From an uncultured Myxococcales bacterium (GTDB taxonomy: Bacteria > Myxococcota_A > UBA9042): a DNA stretch of 41,210 nucleotides. The stretch spans positions 1-41,210 of the forward strand of contig CAJBNH010000186.1 of NCBI GenBank assembly GCA_903955385.1, given 5' to 3'. The notes below the pieces were generated by a model. The model had not been told where the DNA came from and searched no databases. It was given only the letters and a program-made list of their open reading frames with translations. Made by a program: the position numbers and the translations under genes. Positions within the stretch are counted from its first letter, which is position 1. Each line of letters begins with the position of its first letter. Shown piece after piece: positions 1-8,930 of the stretch.

Positions 1-439
1 CCAGCCGGTTCGGATCGGTCGGCGCATTGAGGAATTCGGTGCGAACCGCAGTGCGTACCATGTCCGTCAACATCGGCATCATGGCGTCCAGCGTCGCCCG
101 CACTTCGGCCCGTATGTCGATCACGGGACCCGCCGTCACATCCGGGCGACGGAGTAGAGGCCCCTGTGCTCGGCGCCCAGAGGCGTGCGTGTCCGTGTCT
201 GCAACGCGCAAGAGTGGCGCGGGGCCGCTTGGCGGAGGACGGCGCCCGCGAGCCTCCTGCTCCTCTACGCGCGCACGGCGAGCGAGCCATGCTTCGCGCT
301 CGGGCACCGTGTCATCGATCATGTGCGGGCCGAAGTGGTAGACGTTGCCAGGCAACTCGCGCGGCTCTGGAGGGACCTTGCGACGGCTCTGCGTTGTAAA
401 CTTCAATCGTTTCGCGTCTTTGGCGCTGATCTGGATCAT
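1..439 (-). CDS. Hypothetical protein, C-terminus beyond left edge
   Basis: This is an open frame on the minus strand that starts at ATG 439 and runs off position 1 without a stop, giving about 146 visible residues. The start is supported by an AGGAG sequence about 9 bases upstream. The protein begins MIQISAKDAKRLKF, has a charged, Pro/Arg-rich middle, and then a helical stretch beginning IDIRAEVRATLDAMM just before the edge. I see no signal peptide, membrane segment or known catalytic motif, and I do not recognise the family. It shares strand and direction with the decayed helicase/nuclease pair at 993-3436 but is separated from it by over 500 bp, so no functional link can be claimed. Reading frame and ribosome site make a real gene likely. 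Confidence 0.6.
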   Translation of the reverse strand, partial: MIQISAKDAKRLKFTTQSRRKVPPEPRELPGNVYHFGPHMIDDTVPEREAWLARRARVEEQEARGRRPPPSGPAPLLRVADTDTHASGRRAQGPLLRRPDVTAGPVIDIRAEVRATLDAMMPMLTDMVRTAVRTEFLNAPTDPNRL

Positions 440-992
440 GTCGTTTCGCTCCTGCTTGGGTTCGATACCTTTCCGTCCCTGCTGACGACGCTCATGGTGT
501 CGCTCATCCCGAGCGACGCCCGACTTCGCGGCCGGTGGAGCGTGCGTCGCCCCGTGACCGGAGCGCGCCCCTGTGCCGCAGCGAGGTCAGCAAGCTCAGG
601 GGTACCACCGAAGGCCGTGGGCAGGCAAGCTGAACCGCCTTGCAACACATTGACATTAAAGGCAAATATTGGCCCATGGAGCAGTATCGCCATCCTTTCT
701 TCTTGCGGCTTCAGTCAGGAATGAGCGGAACCCACCGTACGGATTGAGCTTTCATGCACCACCGCCGGCGGCCATTGCGCGGGAGACCTTCGTGATCGCG
801 ACGCAGGGGCTCTCCCTGGGTGCACGGCCCGACAGCGTATCCAAGTGCCCGATTCAGCTCATGAAACCGCACCATCAGACCCCGTCCTGCCCCGCCCGCC
901 CGCATCCCGCCCAGCTGTCGGGCCTCCCGACGGCGCCGAGGGCGGGTGCCCTTCACGCTTGACGGTGCGGCGGGAGCTTGGGCGCAGGCGAA
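440..992. other. Gene-poor stretch next to the truncated helicase
   Basis: No convincing gene is visible on either strand. One 85-codon minus frame (436-693) ends in a TGA that overlaps the ATG of the next gene as ATGA, but its sequence does not look like a typical protein. An AT-rich pocket lies at about 645-700 (it contains TTGACATTAAAGG), in contrast to the GC-rich surroundings. The stretch occupies the place where the missing C-terminal half of the helicase should be, so it is probably DNA left or brought in by the rearrangement that truncated that gene. Confidence 0.4.
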
Positions 993-2351
993 TCACGGCG
1001 TGGCCTCTCGACAGCCGCGCGCGGGGGCTGCCCGACGCGGGGACGAACGCCACGCGGTCTCGGCCTCGGCCCCGGCCGAGCCCACGCTCTGGGGCAATGG
1101 GGACGCGATCTGCGCCAGCAACTCACGAAGTCCGGGCACGACCTTGCACGCGCCATCGACCGTGACCTCGATGGGCACGCGACCGCCGAGGAAAGCGTGG
1201 TGGTTCACGACCACGATATCGGCTTGCGCCGCCCGCCGAAAACCTGAGAACCGGCCGCAGGTTTCGGCGAACGGACACGCGACCTTCCGCTCCTTGCCGG
1301 TCTTGGCGTCACGCTGCCGCAACCGCGTGCAAGGCTCGTCGCCCGGGGCGGGGCCGTCGCCCTCGTCTGCATATGCGGCGAGGTGGCACGAGTAGCCGAT
1401 GTTGGCCATCGCCCAGGTGGCCTTGGGATCGTCCGGCGGCGGATCGTCCAGGTAGGCGGACAGTCGCCCGGCGAGGTTCCGCCACGAGCTGAGCGGGGTG
1501 ACGGCGACGCTGAGTGCTGCCGATCGCGCCGCAGCCTCGAGACGCCGGGACTCCTTCCAGACCGTCAGGATGTCGGGTACGACGAGCGCAACCGGCATTC
1601 CGTTTCGCGCCAGATGCAGCGCAAGCAGACGCGCGAAGACCGACTTGCCCGTGCCCGTTGGCGCATTCGCAAGCTTCGTCACCCCGCAGCCAATGTGCCG
1701 AGGCATCTCGCCGCTTCGGTCGACGAGTCGGTCCAGGAACGTGCGGATGCCCACCTGCGCATACAGATTGTTCCCGGCCGACTCGTCGATGGCGCAGGCG
1801 AGCGCCAACAACTCGTCGCGGTCCATACGCACCGTCGCGCCCGGGGGTGCCGTGCGCAGCACGAGGGTCGGCGCGGTCACCGCTGGCATGTCCGAAGAGG
1901 GAACGCTGAACGTCCTGCCTGCCCCGACCAGGCAGGCCATCCCGAGCGCCGGCACTTCGGGGGATTGCCCAGCAGTCGACCGGCCGCGCTTGCGCTCAGC
2001 CTGGGCGAACCAGAGCGCGATGCGGTCGTCGAGAGGACTGCCGGCGACGTGACGGAACTCGGCATCCCAGCCCGGCGGGTGATTCCCATCGCGCGAAACC
2101 GGTTCGAAGTCATCCGCGCTCTCAAGCACCTCGCGGGCACGCTCGATGAGCGCACCGTCGTCGGCGAGGTCGTCCGGCCGCACCGCGAAGAACCGAGCCA
2201 CGGCCGCACGCGCGTTGTTGTCGGTCTCCCATCCAGGCCACAGGTGCACCCGTCCGTGCACGAGCAGGCGCACGTCCCCCAGGGTGGGCGACGGCGCGAA
2301 GTGCCGCAGCGTGAGCGCGAGCGCAAGATTGGTCGCGAGGTCGACGTTCAC
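993..2351 (-). pseudogene. Truncated DinG/XPD-like helicase of a PIWI-RE-type island
   Basis: The 452-codon frame carries a Walker A motif APTGTGKS (residues 230-237) followed by a motif Ia-like VALVVPDILTVW. Four cysteines (C322, C341, C359, C365) are spaced like the iron-sulphur cluster region of XPD/DinG helicases, and then comes the characteristic ADIVVVNHHAFL. In DinG-type helicases the DEAH box follows soon after. Here recognisable sequence stops near residue 414 (about position 1110) and is replaced by an Ala/Arg-rich tail, so motif II and the whole second RecA domain are absent, and neither of the other minus frames restores them. Its start overlaps the stop of the upstream nuclease gene by 4 bp (ATGA), as in PIWI-RE three-gene islands, which are known to combine a DinG-type helicase with a nuclease. 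It is most likely non-functional. The PIWI-RE assignment is from memory of the family; helicase character is directly visible. Confidence 0.7.
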
Positions 2352-3436
2352 GCTGCCTCCTTCACACGGCGGACGATTTCGCTCGACGAGGCGAAGCGGT
2401 AGCCCGCGTCACGTGCCACCAACCGCTCGAGAACCGGGATCTGGGCCTCGCGCCGGTCGGGAACGACGATCCACGTCGTCTCTGTGACCTGTCGGTCGTT
2501 CAGGTGGCGGGCAAGGGAGACCGCCGAGCTGTGGTCCTTCACGTCGATGCGCCAGCGCGCCTCGCCGCGTCGAACGTCGAGGTCGTAAGCATCGACGAAC
2601 GGCCAGAGCATGACCGTTGCTCCATCGATTGCGGCGAGCCGCCGTTCGAGGTCGAGCTCTTCGAGTCCAGGCAGCACCGTGAAACGCCAGATGCCGGGCC
2701 GCAGCGCCGCCTTGCCCTGCGCGAGCACCGGGCTGGGAGGGGGCAGTGCGCCGAGCCCGACCAAACTCGCCTCGGAGAGATCGAATCGCGCGCCGGCGGC
2801 AAGGCATGTCTCTGAACGGTGGCAGGATACCAAGGTGCCGTGCACGTGCATTGGCCATCGGCATCGCGGGCAAGGGTAGAACTCGCTCTGCTTGCCACGG
2901 GCAATGACTGCCGCAGGAGCAATGTGGCTGTAAACCTGGGCGAACTCGACGCCGACGCTCTGAGCTGCCGCCGCCGCGGCTGACGACTCCGCGTGCGCGT
3001 GCTCGACGAGGAAGCGCCGAAACGCGGTGTACGCCGCGGCGCCGTCAGCTCGGCCGAGCAAGTGGCGCATCACATCCCTGATGATGCGCTGCTCGATTTC
3101 GGCAAGCGGCGATGTGCCCGCGTCGTCTGCCAGGTCCTGGCAGATGGGCGTCGGCTGACCGCCTTCGACCAGGTTGAAGGCGCCGCCGTCTGGCAGCCAG
3201 TCGGACACCGGCTGTTCGAGGCAGGCGAGCAGGTCAGCCGGCGACAAGGCAGGCAGGCCATAGGATCGACGGGCGCGCGAAGCCCAGGAAGCGGCCAGCA
3301 TCGCGCGCTCGACCAGCGTTCCTCCGGTCGGCACGGCGGCGGATCCGCGCGCGCACCAGGAGGTGGCGGCGAGCGCCGCGAGGGTGAGTGCCTTGTCGCG
3401 GGCGAGGATGTCGGAATGATCAGGCGTGTCGAGCAT
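2348..3436 (-). CDS. PD-(D/E)XK nuclease of PIWI-RE type with zinc ribbon
   Basis: The start ATG 3436 is preceded by GAGGT with good spacing; an upstream in-frame start would overlap the neighbouring gene. The 362-residue protein has a helical N-terminal half. A four-cysteine zinc ribbon follows (C189 and C192 in YPCPRC, then C205 and C211). A C-terminal restriction-endonuclease fold is suggested by VDAYDL (D282) and the IDVKD motif (D298, K300). The order ribbon, then a WPFVDAYDL motif, then DVK matches the nuclease that accompanies PIWI-RE proteins, as I remember the family. In those islands the nuclease, a DinG-like helicase and a PIWI-like protein are thought to act together against invading nucleic acid. 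The gene is intact, but its helicase partner is truncated and no PIWI-RE gene is visible, so it is probably an orphan remnant. Confidence 0.75.
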   Translation of the reverse strand: MLDTPDHSDILARDKALTLAALAATSWCARGSAAVPTGGTLVERAMLAASWASRARRSYGLPALSPADLLACLEQPVSDWLPDGGAFNLVEGGQPTPICQDLADDAGTSPLAEIEQRIIRDVMRHLLGRADGAAAYTAFRRFLVEHAHAESSAAAAAAQSVGVEFAQVYSHIAPAAVIARGKQSEFYPCPRCRWPMHVHGTLVSCHRSETCLAAGARFDLSEASLVGLGALPPPSPVLAQGKAALRPGIWRFTVLPGLEELDLERRLAAIDGATVMLWPFVDAYDLDVRRGEARWRIDVKDHSSAVSLARHLNDRQVTETTWIVVPDRREAQIPVLERLVARDAGYRFASSSEIVRRVKEAA

Positions 3437-3590
3437 GGGGGCGACCTCAATGGGCGGGCGGGTACTCGGTGGTGCGTCCAGAAAGGGGCCAGGCTTGTCG
3501 CGCAAGGTCTCTGCTTTGGAGAAGCGAGGAGCCGCTCCAACGTCGGCCGCGCCTCGTTCGGCTCGGCCACGGTGGAACGTGTAGGCCCGC

Positions 3591-4274
3591 CTACTCCCGC
3601 CCACCCGACCCACCGGTCAAGATCGGCTTGCCCAGGCTCCGCCCGCCAGGCAGCACCACCGGCCCGGGCAACCGAGGCGGTGCCGCGCGCTTCGCCTCGG
3701 GTCGCCCGAACCGCCAAGGCAGCTCCGCATGGAAGCCCGCGCCCTGGGTCTGCCAGTCGACCACGACCGTCACGTCGCCCTTGGGCGCGCGGTCGTAGCG
3801 GATGCGCCAGGTGCGCTCGAGCGAGAGCAACGTCGTGTCGGCGATGCGCTCCTGGGCGTTGCCGGCCGCGAGCCTGGCTCCAGCGGGTAAGCGGATGTCC
3901 ACCTGGATCGGCGCGAGGTCGGGTCGCGCCCGGTCGATCGCGACCCGGAGCTCGATCTCGCCACGTGTCGGTACGGTGTTCGGGCCGGAAAGCCGGACCT
4001 GAATGGGGGACTGCGGGCCCGTAGAGGGCAGGGCGGGCGTCGCCTCAGCAGTGGGCGCTGGCATCGTCGGTGCAGCGGCCGCGGGCTGCAGCGCCGGCGG
4101 TGCGGCGGCAGGCGCGCCGGGAGTGGCCGGTGGTGTCACGACATCGGCTTGCGCGGTACCAGCCGGTGCCGCCGGCGCGACGGCCGCGGTACCCGCCGCA
4201 GGCGACGGCTGGCTGCACGCCAGGGGCAGGAGACATGCGAGGAGCAGAGCGAACTTCAGGAGGTTGTTGGTCAT
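3591..4274 (-). CDS. Lipoprotein paired with the zincin-like protein (copy 1)
   Basis: ATG 4274 begins MTNNLLKFALLLACLLPLAC, a lipoprotein signal peptide with a lipobox ending at the cysteine, so the 227-residue product is predicted to be membrane-anchored outside the cytoplasm. A Pro/Ala-rich linker of about 70 residues follows. The C-terminal part contains beta-strand-like sequence (GEIELRVAIDRARPDLAPIQVDIRLP) and looks like an immunoglobulin-like sandwich. The gene starts 8 bp after the stop of the large cysteine-rich zincin gene, indicating co-transcription. A similar lipoprotein (29059-29595) follows the paralogous zincin gene on the plus strand, sharing the plan of lipobox, linker and sandwich with a 'LP(A/E)GA.L..G' segment. 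I do not recognise a named family. Pairing twice with the same partner suggests a complex or a surface anchor (inference). Confidence 0.75.
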   Translation of the reverse strand: MTNNLLKFALLLACLLPLACSQPSPAAGTAAVAPAAPAGTAQADVVTPPATPGAPAAAPPALQPAAAAPTMPAPTAEATPALPSTGPQSPIQVRLSGPNTVPTRGEIELRVAIDRARPDLAPIQVDIRLPAGARLAAGNAQERIADTTLLSLERTWRIRYDRAPKGDVTVVVDWQTQGAGFHAELPWRFGRPEAKRAAPPRLPGPVVLPGGRSLGKPILTGGSGGRE

Positions 4275-4282
4275 GGCGGGCC

Positions 4283-6823
4283 TCACTTGCAGATCGGGTT
4301 GTTGACGGAGTAGGGCAGCGCGCCCTTTGCGGATTGGACCTTGGCGGCAAGCCCAGGCGACGCACACAACAGGGCGTCCAAGAAGTCGGCGGCGCAGGGC
4401 ACGGGGGTAGAAGTCTTCTGCAGGCCACTGTAGTCACCGGACGGCGACACGTCGTCCCACGAGTACCGCTTGCAGCTGCGCGTAAAGATCCCGTCGTTCA
4501 TCTGGTCGCTGGCCAACGCGGTCCAGAACGCCTTGTTGGCAGCTTCCTTGAACGGCTCGGCACCGTGCGCGGCCGATTGCCACAACAGCGCCGAAACCCG
4601 GTTCTCGTCGACGAACTGCAGCAGGTCGGTGGCCTCGAACGGCCATAGGTAGCCGCCGCTGCCGTACTCCGCGGTATCGAGGCTGAGCCAGAACATGCCG
4701 TTGCCGCCGGGTGAGTAATACACGTCGTCGCCGCGCGCGGCGCTCGAGTAGAACGTCGCCCAGCCTTCGGACCAGCCCATGCCGGGCGGGACCTTGACGC
4801 CGATGTAGTGCTTACCGCCCTCCCCGGGACTGGTGCCGTAGCTTGCCATCGCCCAGTGGCCCATCTCGTGGTGGGTCACCGCGTCGGACATCGGGTGGCC
4901 ACTCGACGACGAGATCCAGACCTGCGACTGCGCCTCGGCGCCGAGCAGCGGGCCGCCCTGGGTGGGCCATGGCGCAAAGCAGGCGCCGCAGTCGAAGTCG
5001 ATGTCGTCCTTGACCCAGACCGCGAGCGTACGGCCGGCATAGCCCCACTGGTTGAGCCAGCCGTTGTAGAAGTCGTAGCGCGCGGCGTTGTACACCTGCA
5101 GGGCTGCGCTTCCTTCCCCGGAGCTGATGTGCCACTTGCCGCTTGCTTTCACCGCCGCCGTGGATGCCGCCCAGGTGTGGGGGTTGCCGGACAGGAAGTT
5201 GTCGGACTCTACCGGTTGCACACCCGCGGGGACCTCGGGCGACAGCACAACGAGACTAGCCTTGTTGGTCGTCTCGTCGTACCCGGCGGCCAGGAGCACT
5301 ACGTAGTCGTACGCGCTCGGGTTCGCGGGCGCCTTCACCGTGAACGATCCGTCCGCGCCCACGAACGTGGCATCGAGGAAGGTCGACGTAGAGAAGTCGC
5401 TGGCGTACCGCACCGACACCACTACGGCGTACACCGGAACCCTTGCCACCGGGGCATCGAGCGCAAACCCGGTGTAGCCCTGGTACGGCAGGATGTGGTC
5501 GTAGGTCACCGTTGCGGTCAGGGGCTTGAGGGGCACTGTCCCCGGGCAACCGACCATCGAACCAAGGCCCGACACGATGCACCCCTCGCACGCCACATCC
5601 TTCCAGGTGCCGTCGTCTTGGCATTCCCGTGCGAGGTTCGCGTTGCCAGGCGCGCAGGTGAGCACGCCCGGCTGGCACGAATCGTTGGCGGGGACACACC
5701 AGGCGAAGCCGGCGCTGTCATCGCAGTACTCGGACGCCGTGCACTCGCCGAACTTCAGCTCCGGCTTCAGGCCGCTGCCCGCCGCGACGGCGCAATAGGC
5801 GTAGGTGACACCGCTGAGGCACTCACCATCGACGGAGATTCCCCCGCACGGGTCGGACTTGCACGACGCGCCACCGTCGGCATCTGAACCACACCCGAAC
5901 GCGCAAGTGAGCTTCGACTCCTGCTTGCCGCAACTGTCATACGCACACAAGTCGTTGCCACAGCACTGGACGGCCGCGCCGGGCGTACACGCGCCGCAGA
6001 CCTGGGCCAGATCCGGGCAGCAGTCGCCGTACTGGCCGCACTGGTCGTCGCACTGACACGTGCCACCTTCGGTGTAGTCGCCACACTTGCCGGCGCAGCT
6101 ATTGGGCGCGACACACAGCCCCTTGGCGTTGCAGGTCTTTCCGCTCGGGCACACGCAGCACGATCCGGCCACACACTGTCCGCCCGCGCCGCACGCGGTG
6201 AAGTCCGGGGCTGGCGCGAACGAGCAACCCTTGCCCGGCAGGCAGGAATCCGTGGTGCACGGGTCGCCGTCCTTGCATTCCAGCTTGAAGATGCCCTTGC
6301 ATTTGCCGTCCGCGCACGCGTCGCCGGTCGTGCAGGGGTCGCCGTCGTTGCACGAGCCCCCTTTGGCAGGCGCGTGCGTGCAGCCGACGATGGGTGCGCA
6401 GCCGTCGGCGGTACACGGATCGCCGTCGTCGCAGGGGTTCGCGCCGATCTGCTTGCACTGCCCAGCGGCACACACCGCGTTCACGGTGCAGGGCGTGCCG
6501 TCCCAGCACTTCTGGCCCTCACACTTGCCGCCACACCCGTCGTCGCACTTGGCGCCGTCGCAGCTGGGCGTGCAGGTTGCGTCGGTCTGACATTTGCCCG
6601 CGGCGGTACACACCGGGGCCGCGTCGGGGCACGAGCCGCAGAAGCCGCCGCACTGGTTGGGGCCGCACTCCTTGCCGTCGCATTGCGGCGTACAGGTGCC
6701 GGGGGGGATGTAGCTGTAGCCGGGACTCGGGGAACTTGGGCATCCGGTCAGAAGTAGGAGCAAGGCGGCCCAAGGCCAAGTGGCGCCGCGAGCGGGAATG
6801 AGCCGGTGCAGAAAGGCAGGCAT
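4283..6823 (-). CDS. Cysteine-rich lipoprotein with HExxH metallopeptidase-like domain (copy 1)
   Basis: ATG 6823 has GGAG 6 bases upstream and starts an 846-residue protein with a lipoprotein signal (LLLLLTGC, C28). Residues 44-240 hold myxobacterial-type cysteine units such as CDGKECGPNQCGGFCGSC and several CxDGDPC repeats. Residues 243-276 (CAGKCGDY...CQCDDQCGQYGDCCPD) match the somatomedin-B pattern. More cysteine modules reach to about 425, then a beta-rich domain to about 540. The C-terminal domain has a zincin motif HEMGH (H652, E653, H656) and a GWSEGWATF segment whose E686 would be the third zinc ligand, 34 residues after H652, as in gluzincins. A CGACFA motif at 612-617 is shared with the paralog at 27563-29026. 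The protein is predicted to be an outer-surface metalloprotease; substrate unknown. It is co-transcribed with the lipoprotein gene that follows. Confidence 0.8.
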   Translation of the reverse strand: MPAFLHRLIPARGATWPWAALLLLLTGCPSSPSPGYSYIPPGTCTPQCDGKECGPNQCGGFCGSCPDAAPVCTAAGKCQTDATCTPSCDGAKCDDGCGGKCEGQKCWDGTPCTVNAVCAAGQCKQIGANPCDDGDPCTADGCAPIVGCTHAPAKGGSCNDGDPCTTGDACADGKCKGIFKLECKDGDPCTTDSCLPGKGCSFAPAPDFTACGAGGQCVAGSCCVCPSGKTCNAKGLCVAPNSCAGKCGDYTEGGTCQCDDQCGQYGDCCPDLAQVCGACTPGAAVQCCGNDLCAYDSCGKQESKLTCAFGCGSDADGGASCKSDPCGGISVDGECLSGVTYAYCAVAAGSGLKPELKFGECTASEYCDDSAGFAWCVPANDSCQPGVLTCAPGNANLARECQDDGTWKDVACEGCIVSGLGSMVGCPGTVPLKPLTATVTYDHILPYQGYTGFALDAPVARVPVYAVVVSVRYASDFSTSTFLDATFVGADGSFTVKAPANPSAYDYVVLLAAGYDETTNKASLVVLSPEVPAGVQPVESDNFLSGNPHTWAASTAAVKASGKWHISSGEGSAALQVYNAARYDFYNGWLNQWGYAGRTLAVWVKDDIDFDCGACFAPWPTQGGPLLGAEAQSQVWISSSSGHPMSDAVTHHEMGHWAMASYGTSPGEGGKHYIGVKVPPGMGWSEGWATFYSSAARGDDVYYSPGGNGMFWLSLDTAEYGSGGYLWPFEATDLLQFVDENRVSALLWQSAAHGAEPFKEAANKAFWTALASDQMNDGIFTRSCKRYSWDDVSPSGDYSGLQKTSTPVPCAADFLDALLCASPGLAAKVQSAKGALPYSVNNPICK

Positions 6824-6899
6824 GGGAACTCCATTGGTGTGCGCAGGCAGGGCAGGAGCAGGAGAGTGTGACGGCACGTCGCGACAGACTGCGTCGCTT

Positions 6900-7097
6900 T
6901 CAAGCGGCCTTGGCTCGAGGGGCATCGGTCGTGGCGGCGAGCCGGGCCGCTCGCAGGGCATCGAGGGCCGCGCGCCAACACCGCGGGCACAAGTCGTGTT
7001 GCGGCCGCCAGCAGGCGTGACCGCGGTAAGTGGAGATGGACCGACGCTGGTTGCAGCCGCTACAGGCTCTGCGATCGGATAGGCGGTGCTTCTTCAT
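6900..7097 (-). CDS. Small zinc-finger-like protein (65 aa)
   Basis: ATG 7097 follows a strong ribosome site, GGGAGGACGAC. The product, beginning MKKHRLSDRRACSGC, has CxxC (C13, C16) and a second pair in LCPRC (C37, C40), with C29 and H34 between them, so it probably folds around zinc. The C-terminal third is an Ala/Arg-rich helix. The gene lies between the three-gene operon ending at 7182 and the cysteine-rich lipoprotein gene starting at 6823, all on the same strand with gaps of 84 and 76 bp. The two CxxC knuckles resemble small treble-clef or ribbon proteins of unknown function. Role unknown; nucleic-acid or protein binding is only a guess. Confidence 0.6.
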   Translation of the reverse strand: MKKHRLSDRRACSGCNQRRSISTYRGHACWRPQHDLCPRCWRAALDALRAARLAATTDAPRAKAA

Positions 7098-7181
7098 GTC
7101 GTCCTCCCGTGAATCCGAGGAGGAGAACGACGGCGCCAGCGGAGGTCTGACAGCTGCGCAGACGAGATGGACTCGCGCCGC

Positions 7182-8930
7182 TCAGTACGGGAAGCGGTCG
7201 GCGAGCCAGCGAGCGGGCGACGGCGTGCCGGCAGGCATCGACGCGCGAACCAGGTCGACGAGGCCGCCGTACTTGGCCGCGAGCATCGCGATGTCTGGCT
7301 CGCGGTTGCAGGAGGCGTCTACCTCCACGAGCTCGTCGAGCGCGACGAGCTCGCGCACCCACGGTGTTTGCACGGCGGACCGGTGCGCGGCGGCTTCGGC
7401 AAGTCGGTCGCACCCGACCAGTGCCCTGGCAAGCCATCTGCGGCGGAGATCGCACAGCTCGGGAATCAGCTCGCTCCACCGGTACGCGGAGTCGTCGAGG
7501 TGTCGAACGGCTGCTGGGTAACGCTGCGCAAGCGCCAGTGCGCGCCCGGCGGCGAGGAGGACGTGGTGCAGGTCGTGGGCGTCCAACAGGTCCTTGAAGT
7601 CGTCGAGTTCACGGACATGCCGGTCGAGCGCGGCGTCGGCCTCGGCAGCTTCAGTCGCGCGCAACCCCAGCACGCGCACGAGTTCGCACCAGGGTCGGGC
7701 AAGGCCTTGCGGCATCGGCGAGGCCAGCCAGGCCTCGACCGTGGCCTGCAGCCAGGGCACGGCCTCGTCCGGCGCGAGCACCCCGAGCACGCGTCCCACA
7801 GCGCCGCGCAGGGCGAGCCCTTCGCACTCGCATTCCGCCGCGTCTTCGACGAGTTGCGCAGCCGCACGTGCGGTCGCGAGGGCGTCGGGTGCTCCGCCGT
7901 CGAGCTGGGACTGCACCACGTGGGCGAGCAGCCTGAAGCGCTCGGGCAGATGCAACGCGGCGAGGTCCCGGTCATCCGGCACCCGCAAGATGTCCACGCG
8001 ACTTGCGGCGTGGCGCGACGCGATGGACTCGGTGACCGCGAGCCGGCGCGCGGCCGGAAGCGCGGGATGCATTGCGCCGAGCCAGGCCGCGGGTCGTGCG
8101 ATGCAGGTCCAGTCGAACAGTGGGCTTCGATTCCACAGCGCCGTGCGATGGAGCAGGGTGGCGAGCGAATCGGCAACCTTCGGATCATGGAAGGCCGCGG
8201 GAGGGGCCTCATACACGCCGGGCCAAGCGACCTCGAAGGCATCGCGCACCGTGTCCACGCCCACGACTTCCAGCGAGTGCGCGTTCTCCAATCCCGCGCG
8301 GCAAAGTTCGACCTGGCTCGCGTGCACGACCATCCGGCGGATGCCCGGAGCGTTCGCAGCCAGCGATCGGACCTTCGCCGGAAGGGTCGCCTCTGCAACG
8401 GGGCCAACCGCGACGGCGTCTGCCGTGGTGGCCGAGAAGCACAGGTCTGCGGGCAGGGGCCGGTCCATCAGCCATGACGCGACGGCCATGCGCACACCCA
8501 GGCCGACCGACGCGCCGTCGACCACGTGGGGCATCGCTCCATCGTCCGACCAGAGGCCCTCCGCGGCCCATGCCGAGGCCAGCAGCGTGCCGCGGATGTC
8601 CTTGGTCGTGTACGGCAATGCGTGCGTCACGAGCCGACACGCCTCGTCGACGCACGCGTCGGCCTCCGGTCCCAGGCTGGCGACGGTGCGGGAAGTCTTG
8701 CGGCGGAAGTGCCACAGGCTGGTCGTCGACTGGTCGCCTGACGATGCGACGGCGACGAGCAGCGTCTCGCCAGGACCTGGCGCGGCAGGTCGGGACCCGA
8801 AGTCGCGCTGGAGGGATTCTGCCTCTGGACCTGCGGGCCAGGTCCAGGCGACACGCAGCGCACGGGCGAGCCTGAGGCGCTCGCTCGTGGACCGCGAGGC
8901 GCTGCAAGAAAGCGCAGAGACGCTGGTCAC
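7182..8930 (-). CDS. Stand-alone Lon-type (S16) peptidase-like protein
   Basis: The start is taken as GTG 8930, which overlaps the TGA of the upstream gene by 4 bp (GTGA); GGGAG lies just upstream. This gives 582 residues. Residues about 55-205 resemble the Lon proteolytic domain. VDGASVGLGVRMAVAS corresponds to the Lon DGPSAG motif with S141 as nucleophile. It is followed by strand-like PADLCFSATTADAVAVGPV and then PAKVRSLAA with K186, 45 residues after the serine; in E. coli Lon the Ser-Lys spacing is 43. Both catalytic residues are therefore kept. There is no AAA+ ATPase domain. The remaining ~370 residues are Ala/Leu-rich helices that look like TPR/HEAT-type repeats and could bind a partner. 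It is the last gene of the sigma-like/unknown/S16 operon. A regulated protease in a signalling or conflict circuit is the likely role (inference). Confidence 0.6.
   Translation of the reverse strand: MTSVSALSCSASRSTSERLRLARALRVAWTWPAGPEAESLQRDFGSRPAAPGPGETLLVAVASSGDQSTTSLWHFRRKTSRTVASLGPEADACVDEACRLVTHALPYTTKDIRGTLLASAWAAEGLWSDDGAMPHVVDGASVGLGVRMAVASWLMDRPLPADLCFSATTADAVAVGPVAEATLPAKVRSLAANAPGIRRMVVHASQVELCRAGLENAHSLEVVGVDTVRDAFEVAWPGVYEAPPAAFHDPKVADSLATLLHRTALWNRSPLFDWTCIARPAAWLGAMHPALPAARRLAVTESIASRHAASRVDILRVPDDRDLAALHLPERFRLLAHVVQSQLDGGAPDALATARAAAQLVEDAAECECEGLALRGAVGRVLGVLAPDEAVPWLQATVEAWLASPMPQGLARPWCELVRVLGLRATEAAEADAALDRHVRELDDFKDLLDAHDLHHVLLAAGRALALAQRYPAAVRHLDDSAYRWSELIPELCDLRRRWLARALVGCDRLAEAAAHRSAVQTPWVRELVALDELVEVDASCNREPDIAMLAAKYGGLVDLVRASMPAGTPSPARWLADRFPY

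Noticed and set aside
436-693. 85-codon minus frame whose stop overlaps the ATG at 439
   Set aside because: The ATGA overlap is attractive, but the product lacks protein-like patterning and the ribosome site is directly against its ATG; chance is more likely.
3580-3593. GTAGGC-CC-GCCTAC palindrome at the lipoprotein stop as terminator
   Set aside because: The loop is only 2 bases and no T-run follows.
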